DNA of 64,000 nucleotides from RHLJ01 sp965247355 (GTDB lineage Bacteria; Bacteroidota; Rhodothermia; Balneolales; Balneolaceae): the NCBI GenBank assembly GCA_965247355.1, contig OZ252011.1, positions 62,001 to 126,000 on the forward strand, written 5' to 3'. The first letter of the stretch is position 1. Each line of letters begins with the position of its first letter. A program made the translations under genes and the position numbers. Positions 8,650 to 20,729 of the stretch are shown in pieces. A model generated the notes under the pieces. The model saw only the letters and a list, made by a program, of their open reading frames with translations, had not been told where the DNA came from and ran no database searches.

Positions 8650-10191
8650 ATGTACAAAAAACCCATATTTATTCTTTTTCTGATTTGTCTTATCTATACC
8701 AACTGTTCTGTTAATCCAGAGTCCGGTCCACCTCCTTTAACAGAAACTGAACTAAATATAAATCAAGAGATACCAAAGTACTTAAATGAGGATTATTTGT
8801 ATTTGAGTGGGAATCTACGTGGAGGCTATACTCATATTGTCGCCGAAGTTGAAGGACAGGTATATAAAGAGGAATTCAGAGATAGTACTTTTTTTAGAGT
8901 CGAGGTTTTTCCTGTACAAAATCAGGTGAATTATATTACTCTCTTTGCGTTAGATAAATTTGAAAGAAGCAGTGATACACTTAGTTTTTCAATAATTCAT
9001 GATAATATCCCTCCAAAAATTGTGGGTTCATCAGTAATTGAAGATTCATTAAGCTATCCTTTGACAAATCCGATTAGCATAGATTATGATAGTGAGATTA
9101 AAGAATATAGTATTTATTTAGGTGGAGAAATTGTTGCGGAGATTGAGTTTTCTCCAAAATTGATAGGTAATTCAAAAACTCTTCTTCAGGAAGAAGTATA
9201 TCTGCATCTTGGCACTGATTATATATTGACTTCAGTTGTTACAGATTCAGCCGATAACGAGAGTATTGAGCAGATACCTTTCAAAACCTATAAAAAAAGA
9301 CTGCAACTAGGTTTTGAAAATCTTAAAGATTATGACTTTTCAATCGATAAATCTAAGTTATTGCTTCTTACGGGTTCAGAATTGACTGTTTATGATGCTG
9401 CTACGCTTGACGTGATGCGTACTATTAATTTGCCAGGAGGAGCAATTAAAATGGGGGTTAATCCTGTAAATGGGTTTGTTTATATCACTAGCCGGGATAT
9501 TAAAGTATTTGATCTGGAAACAGGAAATTTAGTGGATACTATAGAGCCAGATATTCCAGAAGGAAGAACTCCCAGATTTTGGGAAATAGACTTTGATGAC
9601 CAGGGAAAAGGATATTTTTCTCCAATACAAAATGAGCTCCATATTATTGATACCCGAGATGGAAACTCGATAATTAAATTTCAGGATTTAAATAGTACAC
9701 CGGTACCTTTATCATATTTAGATTATCAGTCGGTATTCATAGCAAATATGGAATGGTCCGAAGGTGAAACATATCATAGGTTTTACTCCAATAGTATAAG
9801 TACTGAAATAAATGAAGATGGATTTGATAGAATACTTTATCAAAAAGGGCATGAAGAACTTGATATAATTACCACCGTTGTAGGACAAAATTATTATCTA
9901 ATTAAGAATAAGCAGGAGGTTTATGGACCACTATCTACTGTGTCAACCGGACCATTATTTGATTATATATATAAAGAAGGGTATGAAGATTATCTTTTCT
10001 ATGTAACCGATTTAAATGATGAGTTTGGAATCTATAATCTGAACTCAGGTGAAATCAAGAAAAAATTTATTTCTAGTGATGGACTAACTCGGGAGGGTGT
10101 TATAACATCTTCTGAATATGATTTGATATATATCCTGTCAACTGAGGATATTTTATTAGTAGATTACAGAACCGTTCTTAGTTATGAATAA
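8650..10191 (+). CDS. Lipoprotein with Ig-like and beta-propeller-like repeats, function unknown
   Basis: 513 residues. I chose the ATG at 8650 over a TTG at 8623 because the TTG lies inside the hflC terminator and the ATG places the lipoprotein signal at the N-terminus: MYKKPIFILFLICLIYTNC, with the lipidated Cys at residue 19. Residues about 30-210 contain two beta-rich segments that resemble Ig-like folds. From about residue 230 there are propeller-like repeats (LTVYDAATLDVMRTINLPGG; IKVFDLETGNLVDTIEP), as in YVTN/WD40 proteins. It is probably exposed at the outer membrane. No catalytic motif is visible and no clear operon partner is present. Confidence 0.7.
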   Translation: MYKKPIFILFLICLIYTNCSVNPESGPPPLTETELNINQEIPKYLNEDYLYLSGNLRGGYTHIVAEVEGQVYKEEFRDSTFFRVEVFPVQNQVNYITLFALDKFERSSDTLSFSIIHDNIPPKIVGSSVIEDSLSYPLTNPISIDYDSEIKEYSIYLGGEIVAEIEFSPKLIGNSKTLLQEEVYLHLGTDYILTSVVTDSADNESIEQIPFKTYKKRLQLGFENLKDYDFSIDKSKLLLLTGSELTVYDAATLDVMRTINLPGGAIKMGVNPVNGFVYITSRDIKVFDLETGNLVDTIEPDIPEGRTPRFWEIDFDDQGKGYFSPIQNELHIIDTRDGNSIIKFQDLNSTPVPLSYLDYQSVFIANMEWSEGETYHRFYSNSISTEINEDGFDRILYQKGHEELDIITTVVGQNYYLIKNKQEVYGPLSTVSTGPLFDYIYKEGYEDYLFYVTDLNDEFGIYNLNSGEIKKKFISSDGLTREGVITSSEYDLIYILSTEDILLVDYRTVLSYE

Positions 10192-10275
10192 GAAGTAGCT
10201 GCGTTAAGTGCTTGAAAGATAAGTGGATAATAAAATTATATTGAAAGGTTAATGAATTAATTCACCCCTATCCAG

Positions 10276-12006
10276 ATGAGCGACATTCCCCAAATTCCTT
10301 CTTTCGGTGAAAAAACAGATGTTGAGTATAAGCTATTCAAAGTCACACTTTGGATAACTATTGCAGTGTTTGGAATCTGGTGGGTGATCGCGATGATTGC
10401 AGACTATACCTATATAATTAAACTTACATACGGAGTTTGTTTTGTTGTTTATTCTGGGTTGCTCGTAGCTTTTTACCGTGGGGTTTCTCTTAATATTCTG
10501 GCTACGGTTTACTATGTGCTGATCTTAATCATTTTAGCATATGCATGGTTGCCTGCAGGGGGAATAACCGGTGTAATTCTGATTATGTTGGTAATGATCT
10601 TTGTCTCCGGTTTGCTGGTTCTTCCTCTTCCTGTATTTCTTGTTTACATACTAGTAAGTCTATTTTTAGTGGGAATTTATTTTGGAATAGAACTAAGGTT
10701 TAATGATTTGGCAGCTGCTTATTTGAATGAATTTACCAGAATCCGTGATTTTGGGATAGCTGGTATCATCTCCATAGTCTCCATAGGTTTTGCATTGTAT
10801 ATGTTCAAAAAAGAATATATCCGAGATCGTAAACAGCTACGGAAGACCATAGAAGAACTTGAAATTGAAAAAGAAAGAGCTCAGTCAGCAGATAAAGCAA
10901 AGTCTGATTTTCTGGCAACCATTAGTCATGAGATGCGAACTCCATTAAATGGAATTGTAGGAATTTCACAACTATTGAAAGAGACAAAGCCGGGAAAAGA
11001 ACAAGAAGAACTAATCTCTAATCTGACCTATAGTAGCCAATTACTTCGCAGTCTTATAAGTGATATTCTGGATGTAAGCTTGATAGAAAGCGGGAAGCTA
11101 GTTATTCATTCTAATGAGATAAACATCAAGAACGAAATAATTAAGCTTGTTGATATCGTAAGGCCTCGTCTGGAGAAGAAAGAACAACAGATAAAACTGA
11201 CCATTCATCATGATGATAAAATCCCTGAAACTCTAATTGGAGACCCACTTCGATTTCGACAGGTACTTTTAAATCTTATAAACAATGCCATAAAATTTAC
11301 CGATAAGGGTAAAATTAAGATAAAATCTGAGGTAGTTTCATCATCGGAAGAGAAGGTCTTTGTAAAATTGATGGTAAGTGATACTGGTAGGGGGATTTCA
11401 AAAGAAGGTCAGTCAAAGTTATTTAATAAATTTTTTAAAGGAAGCGGGGATTCTAATATTGAAGGTACGGGGCTTGGATTGTCTATTTCTAAAAACCTGA
11501 TAACCTTGATGGGAGGTGAGATTGGTTTTACTTCTCAAGAAGGGGTTGGTTCAGTTTTTTTCTTTGAATTACCATTCACCCCCTTATCACAGAGAATTGA
11601 AAAGAAAGTAGATATACAGTTAAAAGAGAAGTCGCTTAAGGAAATCAATATTTTGATCGTTGAAGATGTAAAGATTAACCAGATTGTCATCAAAAAAATG
11701 CTCGAAAGCTTTGGGTTAAAATCAATTGAAATAGCAAATCATGGTGAAGAAGCTCTTCAGAAAATAAAAGAAAATTGGTATGATGTGATTTTGATGGATA
11801 TTCAAATGCCTGTAATGGACGGTTTAGAAGCTTCAGAGCTGATTTCTGATCACTTTAAAGGAAATAAAAAGCCTGTGATTATAGCCATAACCGCAAACGC
11901 CATGATCACTGATCAAAAAAAATATGAAGAGGCCGGCATTGATGGTTATCTAAGTAAACCGGTTACCATTGAAGAGCTCAAAGAGGCCTTAGGTAAATTT
12001 ATTTAA
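10276..12006 (+). CDS. Hybrid sensor histidine kinase with receiver domain
   Basis: 576 residues. About six membrane helices occupy residues 20-180 with almost no external loop. A coiled segment leads to HisKA (SDFLATISHEMRTPLNGI), then HATPase_c with NLINNAIKFT, DTGRGIS and GTGLGLSISKNL. A C-terminal receiver follows, with phosphoacceptor Asp in VILMDIQMPVMDG and the conserved Lys in YLSKPVT. There is no Hpt domain, so phosphotransfer onward needs a protein encoded elsewhere. Its stop codon directly abuts the stop of the convergent AarF-like gene. Confidence 0.9.
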   Translation: MSDIPQIPSFGEKTDVEYKLFKVTLWITIAVFGIWWVIAMIADYTYIIKLTYGVCFVVYSGLLVAFYRGVSLNILATVYYVLILIILAYAWLPAGGITGVILIMLVMIFVSGLLVLPLPVFLVYILVSLFLVGIYFGIELRFNDLAAAYLNEFTRIRDFGIAGIISIVSIGFALYMFKKEYIRDRKQLRKTIEELEIEKERAQSADKAKSDFLATISHEMRTPLNGIVGISQLLKETKPGKEQEELISNLTYSSQLLRSLISDILDVSLIESGKLVIHSNEINIKNEIIKLVDIVRPRLEKKEQQIKLTIHHDDKIPETLIGDPLRFRQVLLNLINNAIKFTDKGKIKIKSEVVSSSEEKVFVKLMVSDTGRGISKEGQSKLFNKFFKGSGDSNIEGTGLGLSISKNLITLMGGEIGFTSQEGVGSVFFFELPFTPLSQRIEKKVDIQLKEKSLKEINILIVEDVKINQIVIKKMLESFGLKSIEIANHGEEALQKIKENWYDVILMDIQMPVMDGLEASELISDHFKGNKKPVIIAITANAMITDQKKYEEAGIDGYLSKPVTIEELKEALGKFI

Positions 12007-13332
12007 TCAGACTTCGGCATACTCAGCAAACTCCATATCCAGTAATTCACTGAGAATCACTTTTGCCCCGGTTGTATCAATCTGGGCACCAAGCTTAATC
12101 AAAATACTGTATAGCCCTGTATGAACCCGACTGGTGTACAGGAAGTGTTTAGAACCACGCAGCTCATTCGATAACGGTGCTTCCTTCGTAAAGTGACGAA
12201 TTTCTTCATCAAATTTAGGATTGCTGAAGTCAAAAACATCATATTTATAAGGCTTGGAAAACATGATGCCATAGTTTCTTGCGAAGTTATAGTATTCAGT
12301 TTCCCTGTCCTGCTCTTTCGCATCAGGATTAATTACATCCAGCTTGATGTACAAATCACGAATAGCCTCCTGATCATTAGCAAGGTGAGTAGGAAGAAGC
12401 TTCAGATAATTGGTGAAGAATTCTTCAGGGAAAAGCTTCACACAGCCAAAGTCAATCACTCCTAATTTTCCATCATAGGTAAAGAGGAAATTACCAGGAT
12501 GAGTGTCGGCATGTACATAGCCACCTACACGAATTTCTTCATGGAAGAAATCCCAAATTAATTGGCCGAAATGATTCCGTTCTTCCTGGCTTGGATTTTC
12601 TTTAAGGAAATCACCCAGATGACGACCATTCACAAAACTCATACACAGAACTTTATCAGTAGAAAATTCCTGAATCCATTCCGGAATTATGATTTCCTCA
12701 CTGCCAAATCGCTTTTTAAATTGATCAATCTGAGAACCTTCATGCGTATAATCAGTTTCCTCCATCAATGTGCTTTTAATCTCATTAAAATAGGGGTCTA
12801 TATGCTGCCCTTTTTTGATAATACGCTTAGCCAGAGATTTAGCTACGGCCATATCCGAATTGATGGTTTCCCTAACATTAGGGTACTGGATTTTAACAGC
12901 CACTTTCCGACCGTCCTTTAGCTCAGCCCGATGTACCTGTCCAATAGATGCAGCTGCGAATGCTTCGGGCTCAAACTTAGCAAAAAGCTTCTCAGGATAA
13001 TCTCCTAATTCACGTTTAATAATAGTGCGTACAAGAGCCTTATTAATAGGAGGGACCGAGTACTGTGCCTGACTCATTACTTCTGCAAATTCCTCAGGCA
13101 GGAATCCCTGATCCATACTCATTCCCTGAGCTATCTTTAATGCAGTTCCACGCAGTTTGGTAAACTCTTTAAATACTTCTTTTGCGTTATTAGTATGGAA
13201 GTCTTTGTCATCCCCACTATTTGCTCCAACTTTTTTCTTTATATAACGCTGAGCATAATTGGTTCCAACCTTAATTCCTGTTCTAGCAATAATTTTACTT
13301 CGTTCAAATTTCGATGATGGAAAATCACTCAT
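12007..13332 (-). CDS. ABC1/AarF/UbiB-like atypical kinase
   Basis: 441 residues from the ATG at 13332, chosen over an upstream TTG because GAGG sits about 10 nt before it. Kinase-like motifs are all present: the Ala-rich loop FAAASIGQVHRA, the Lys in KVAVKIQYP, catalytic-loop HADTHPGNFLF and the metal motif VIDFG. The family hallmark KxGQ reads KIAQ here (residues 66-69). Relatives support quinone biosynthesis or lipid homeostasis and have ATPase rather than ordinary protein kinase activity. It overlaps the TetR gene by 8 bp (ATGAGTGA), so the two are co-expressed. Confidence 0.87.
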   Translation of the reverse strand: MSDFPSSKFERSKIIARTGIKVGTNYAQRYIKKKVGANSGDDKDFHTNNAKEVFKEFTKLRGTALKIAQGMSMDQGFLPEEFAEVMSQAQYSVPPINKALVRTIIKRELGDYPEKLFAKFEPEAFAAASIGQVHRAELKDGRKVAVKIQYPNVRETINSDMAVAKSLAKRIIKKGQHIDPYFNEIKSTLMEETDYTHEGSQIDQFKKRFGSEEIIIPEWIQEFSTDKVLCMSFVNGRHLGDFLKENPSQEERNHFGQLIWDFFHEEIRVGGYVHADTHPGNFLFTYDGKLGVIDFGCVKLFPEEFFTNYLKLLPTHLANDQEAIRDLYIKLDVINPDAKEQDRETEYYNFARNYGIMFSKPYKYDVFDFSNPKFDEEIRHFTKEAPLSNELRGSKHFLYTSRVHTGLYSILIKLGAQIDTTGAKVILSELLDMEFAEYAEV

Positions 13333-14041
13333 CTTCGTCGACCTCTTTTTCTTGTTCTTTATCACCAAATACATCAGTCAGGCAATCACCTACAAAAGGG
13401 ATATCCTTTCCAATACCAATCGAACCGAATACATATTTTGCTAGGTCGAAAGTTTTATCGAGTGTTTTGTTGTAGACTGCCTCTTCAAGAAGAGAGGTTA
13501 ATTTATCAGATAGAGCCAGCGTGCGTTCCTTACCTTCAGAATCATCTTTCTTCCAAAAGTTGATAAGGAAGAGATACTGTGAAGTGAGTAATGAATAGAA
13601 ATAATCTTTCATGAAAAAACCTGCGCTCACAGCGATCTCTGCATCCGAAGTGAGGAAGTCTTTAAAAAGACTAGTTACTTCTTTATGAAATTCTGATCCG
13701 GAGCCTTTATGGAATACATATGTATCAAAAGTTTCCGTCACGAATACCTGATTCTCACTCATCATATCGAAAATTGTGTAAATGAAATTTGAAAATTTCT
13801 CACTAAGAGAATAATCCTCAAAACCATCAATCTCTTCAATCATTGCCCAATATTGATATACTAAAGCCTGATAATAGAAAGAAAGAATAGCTTTCTTATT
13901 GGGGAAGTAGGAGTAGATTTCGGTAGCAGTCATGCCTGTGGCATCAACCAGATCAGGTATAGAAACTTTTCCTTTCTTTTCGAAAAGCTCGACAGCCTTC
14001 CATGTAATTTCGATTTTTGAATTAATTTTTTCTGCAGTCAT
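13325..14041 (-). CDS. TetR/AcrR-family transcriptional regulator
   Basis: 238 residues from the ATG at 14041. The N-terminal helix-turn-helix is clear (VSIPDLVDATGMTATEIYSYFPNKKA), and the rest is a helical ligand domain with an acidic tail (EQEKEVDEDE). It is the first gene of a two-gene unit with the AarF-like kinase. A 17-bp inverted repeat (14081-14097) lies 40 bp upstream, between this gene and divergent yhhQ, and is the obvious operator candidate. The ligand is unknown; the partner hints at lipid or quinone metabolism. Confidence 0.85.
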   Translation of the reverse strand: MTAEKINSKIEITWKAVELFEKKGKVSIPDLVDATGMTATEIYSYFPNKKAILSFYYQALVYQYWAMIEEIDGFEDYSLSEKFSNFIYTIFDMMSENQVFVTETFDTYVFHKGSGSEFHKEVTSLFKDFLTSDAEIAVSAGFFMKDYFYSLLTSQYLFLINFWKKDDSEGKERTLALSDKLTSLLEEAVYNKTLDKTFDLAKYVFGSIGIGKDIPFVGDCLTDVFGDKEQEKEVDEDE

Positions 14042-14080
14042 AATGAATAGTTTTACAGGCAAACAAACCTAAATATAGTC

Positions 14081-14097
14081 TAGTTCGTTCTGAACTA
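14081..14097. promoter_or_regulatory. Inverted repeat, candidate TetR operator
   Basis: TAGTTC-GTTCT-GAACTA has perfect 6-bp arms around a 5-nt centre. It sits in the divergent region between the TetR gene (start 14041) and yhhQ (start 14168), where autorepression is typical for the family. Confidence 0.5.
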
Positions 14098-14167
14098 ATT
14101 TTATATGTTTTTGTTTTAAACTGTTTGTTAATTGGGACTACTATTTTAAAACAGTAAACGTATACTG

Positions 14168-14908
14168 ATGAGCCATAAAAGGGATGCACTCTTTCTTACA
14201 TTGACTGGAATTTTCCTCACTTCTTTGGTTTTGGGAAATGTGATAGGTACCACAAAGTTTGTAACAATCTTTGAAATGGATTTGCCGGGATGGTTGCAGG
14301 CGATTACTCCAGAGCTTGTTCGTAATGGAGCGCATTATACCATGAGTGTACCTGCTGGAGTTATTGCATATCCGTTTACCTTTTTGGCAACTGATTTAAT
14401 ATCAGAACTCTTTGGTAGAAAGAAAGCCCAGCTTGTAGTATGGATTGGTTTTTCGATGAACTTCTTTATGCTGTTTTTGATGACTGTGAATCATTGGCTT
14501 CCAAATTCTTTAGGAGTAAGTGGCGGACTCGATTTGTTCGAAGGAGTGTATGAGTTCATGGTGGGGAATGTGATTGCAAGTATGATTGCTTATCTGATTG
14601 CTCAAAGTGCAGATGTTCGTATGTATCATTTCTGGAAAAAGAAAACTAATGGCAAACACCTATGGCTAAGAAATAATGGATCTACTATGTTTAGTCAGTT
14701 GGTTGACTCGACTGCGATTATAACCATTCTATATATGGCTGGAAATCTTGGAGACAATATTAATAGTATAGGTGCAGTAATTATTCTCATTTTGAACTCA
14801 TACTTATTCAAGTTCTTTTTTGCTTTATTTGATACTCCTCTTATGTATGTCGGAGTTAAATTATTCAAAGACTTTGAGGAAGACCCTGAGGTAAATCGAG
14901 CCTATTAA
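14168..14908 (+). CDS. yhhQ: Queuosine precursor transporter (YhhQ/VUT family)
   Basis: 246 residues with about six membrane helices. The family signature is visible near residues 70-100 (FTFLATDLISELFGRKKAQ, then VVWIGF) and again in VDSTAIITILY. YhhQ proteins import preQ0/preQ1 for queuosine modification of tRNA. No queuosine synthesis genes are seen here, which fits a salvage role, though this window covers little of the genome. It is divergent from the TetR gene. Confidence 0.85.
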   Translation: MSHKRDALFLTLTGIFLTSLVLGNVIGTTKFVTIFEMDLPGWLQAITPELVRNGAHYTMSVPAGVIAYPFTFLATDLISELFGRKKAQLVVWIGFSMNFFMLFLMTVNHWLPNSLGVSGGLDLFEGVYEFMVGNVIASMIAYLIAQSADVRMYHFWKKKTNGKHLWLRNNGSTMFSQLVDSTAIITILYMAGNLGDNINSIGAVIILILNSYLFKFFFALFDTPLMYVGVKLFKDFEEDPEVNRAY

Positions 14909-14969
14909 TGGTTTAGAGAATTCATTAGAAATTATTAGCGAAAAAAGACAAAATTCTTTCAAATAAAAC

Positions 14970-15001
14970 TTGCTATAAACCCTCTCTTTGCCGTACCTTT
15001 G
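14970..15001 (+). promoter_or_regulatory. rRNA operon promoter, Bacteroidota type
   Basis: TTG at 14970-14972, a 21-nt spacer and TACCTTTG at 14994-15001 match the TTG / TAnnTTTG consensus of the Bacteroidota primary sigma factor exactly. A 30-bp A/T-rich stretch precedes it. Transcription should start near 15008, leaving a leader of about 185 nt before 16S. Confidence 0.8.
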
Positions 15002-15007
15002 TAATCC

Positions 15008-15193
15008 TTTCGAGGAAATGAAATCGCTGGTTAAAAACATATGTTTTGATCAGCTTTTTTTATCTCTGAAAGGCAAGTTCTTTGAACATATTGAGAAGCA
15101 ATAGACAGATTGTTTGTGCGAGCGAGAGCTCGGAAAATTCTTTTGAATGAAGAGTGAGCGCAGGATCGGCTCAAAACGTTATATGTATATATT
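15008..15193 (+). other. rRNA leader with antitermination-like box and pre-16S stem
   Basis: The leader holds AGTTCTTTGAACAT at 15076-15089, a motif seen again before 23S (17264-17277). It also holds the 5' arm (15095-15117) of a 23-bp helix whose 3' arm lies after 16S (16778-16800). The only helical mismatch is a G-U pair. The leader therefore serves in processing and possibly antitermination. Confidence 0.65.
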
Positions 15194-16729
<1,536 letters not shown>

Positions 16730-16812
16730 AAGGAGAGCGGATTACTTTGGTAATCGACGAACCTGCGCAAGCTCGTTACAAACAATCTGTTTATTGCTTC
16801 TTTTTATACAGC

Positions 16813-16860
16813 GGGCAGGAGCTCGCCGGAAGGCGGCCAGGCTGCCTGTGCGAGATGCCC
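16813..16860 (+). other. Hairpin in the 16S-tRNA spacer
   Basis: GGGCA (16813-16817) pairs with TGCCC (16856-16860), and GCTCGC (16821-16826) with GCGAG (16850-16854). An inner GC-rich loop can pair further. It directly precedes tRNA-Ile and probably shapes the spacer for processing. Confidence 0.45.
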
Positions 16861-16865
16861 AACGG

Positions 16866-16939
<74 letters not shown>

Positions 16940-16948
16940 CAAGTGTTT

Positions 16949-17022
16949 GGGGCTATAGCTCAGCTGGCTAGAGCACTGCCTTTGCAAGGCAGGGGTCCAG
17001 GGTTCGAATCCCTGTAGCTCCA
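16949..17022 (+). tRNA. tRNA-Ala (anticodon TGC)
   Basis: 74 nt cloverleaf. The acceptor GGGGCTA pairs with TAGCTCC (one G-U), the anticodon TGC is at 16983-16985, and the T loop contains GTTCGAATC. CCA is not encoded. The last 13 nt around its 3' end recur at 17110-17122. Confidence 0.97.
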
Positions 17023-17460
17023 CAGAATTTGATATAGTGAAGTGAGTAAGTTTGATTGAGATGGGTCGGAAAGTGACGCCTCGCTCAAGCTGTTTCCCCG
17101 GACGCCGGGGTAGCTCCACAGATTTTTTTTGAAAGATTGAAGAGGTAAGTAACTGAGAGGATGATAGTCCCAATGCTTGCCAGAAGGAATGTTTTAGGTT
17201 TGAAGGATTGGATGTGTAACCATCCATGAAGGCAAGCCGCAACACGCCGCCCGTCGAACGGGCAGTTCTTTGACATGGTGAAGAAGTAACAATGTAAAAT
17301 AAAGGTCTAATACTGCAAAGTATTAAACTCAGTATTGCATGTAGCGCGAGCTACGTGTAATGCGCCAAGGTAGCCAGATGTGGTTCGTCCCCATCTGGCC
17401 CACAATAGAACCAAAAAGCTAGGTTTGTACGCCGCGCGAGCGGGTCGTGCAAGCCATATA
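17023..17460 (+). other. tRNA-Ala to 23S spacer with processing structures
   Basis: This 438-nt spacer holds no gene. It contains a GC hairpin (CCCCGG-ACG-CCGGGG, about 17096-17110) abutting a 13-nt copy of the tRNA-Ala 3' end. A second hairpin (GCCCGT-CGA-ACGGGC) lies at 17249-17263. Three segments (17264-17277, 17280-17289, 17447-17461) are complementary to sequences after 23S. The rest shows no recognisable feature. Confidence 0.7.
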
Positions 17461-20341
<2,881 letters not shown>

Positions 20342-20431
20342 TATATGGCTTGCACCGCCTTACCGCGGGCGCAGGTCAAGCAAAGTTCTACACACTACAC
20401 GCCTTTATGATTACCAATTACTTCTTCTTTA

Positions 20432-20457
20432 TCCGACTTAGCTTTGGCGAAGTCGGA
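20432..20457 (+). other. Hairpin in the 23S-5S spacer
   Basis: TCCGACTT (20432-20439) and AAGTCGGA (20450-20457) form a perfect 8-bp stem. It lies between the two 3' segments that pair with the pre-23S leader, so it would sit as a side arm of the 23S processing stalk. Confidence 0.5.
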
Positions 20458-20497
20458 ACATGTCAAAGAACTCTTTTTTTTAGTGAAGACTTTAGAT

Positions 20498-20604
20498 TGA
20501 GGTGGCCATTGCGCAGGGGCCCCACCCGTTCCCATCCCGAACACGGCCGTTAAGCCCTGCAGCGCCGATGGTACTGCTACGCGGTAGAGTAGGTCGCCGC
20601 CTCT
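20498..20604 (+). rRNA. rrf: 5S ribosomal RNA
   Basis: About 107 nt. Helix I pairs GAGGTGGC at 20499 with GCCGCCTC ending at 20603. The conserved loops CCCATCCCGAACACGG and AGCGCCGATGGTA and the 3' GAGAGTAGG-like segment (AGAGTAGGTCGCC) are present. The ends are certain only to a few nt. Confidence 0.93.
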
Positions 20605-20616
20605 TCTTTTTTTATA

Positions 20617-20650
20617 AACCCTCCCTTGTACCACAAGGAAGGGTTTTTTT
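20617..20650 (+). terminator. Terminator of the rRNA operon
   Basis: AAACCCTCCCTTGT and ACAAGGAAGGGTTT pair over 14 positions with one C-A mismatch, with a 3-nt loop, and a run of T follows. It lies 13 nt after 5S. Confidence 0.9.
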
Positions 20651-20667
20651 ATTTACATGATATAAGC

Positions 20668-20709
20668 ACTTTTAGTAACGATAAATCGTATATTAACCCC
20701 ACTAAAAGT
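20668..20709. promoter_or_regulatory. Spaced 9-bp dyad upstream of the acyl-CoA dehydrogenase operon
   Basis: ACTTTTAGT (20668-20676) and ACTAAAAGT (20701-20709) are perfect inverted copies 24 nt apart, with a smaller palindrome ACGATAAATCGT (20678-20689) between them. The dyad ends 20 nt before the start codon at 20730. It could be an operator or an mRNA stem; no regulator is known for it. Confidence 0.35.
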
Positions 20710-20729
20710 TATCAATAAAGACATTTGGC

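Noticed and set aside
12562..12921. 119-codon plus-strand frame
   Set aside because: Antisense to the AarF-like kinase, whose catalytic motifs are intact.
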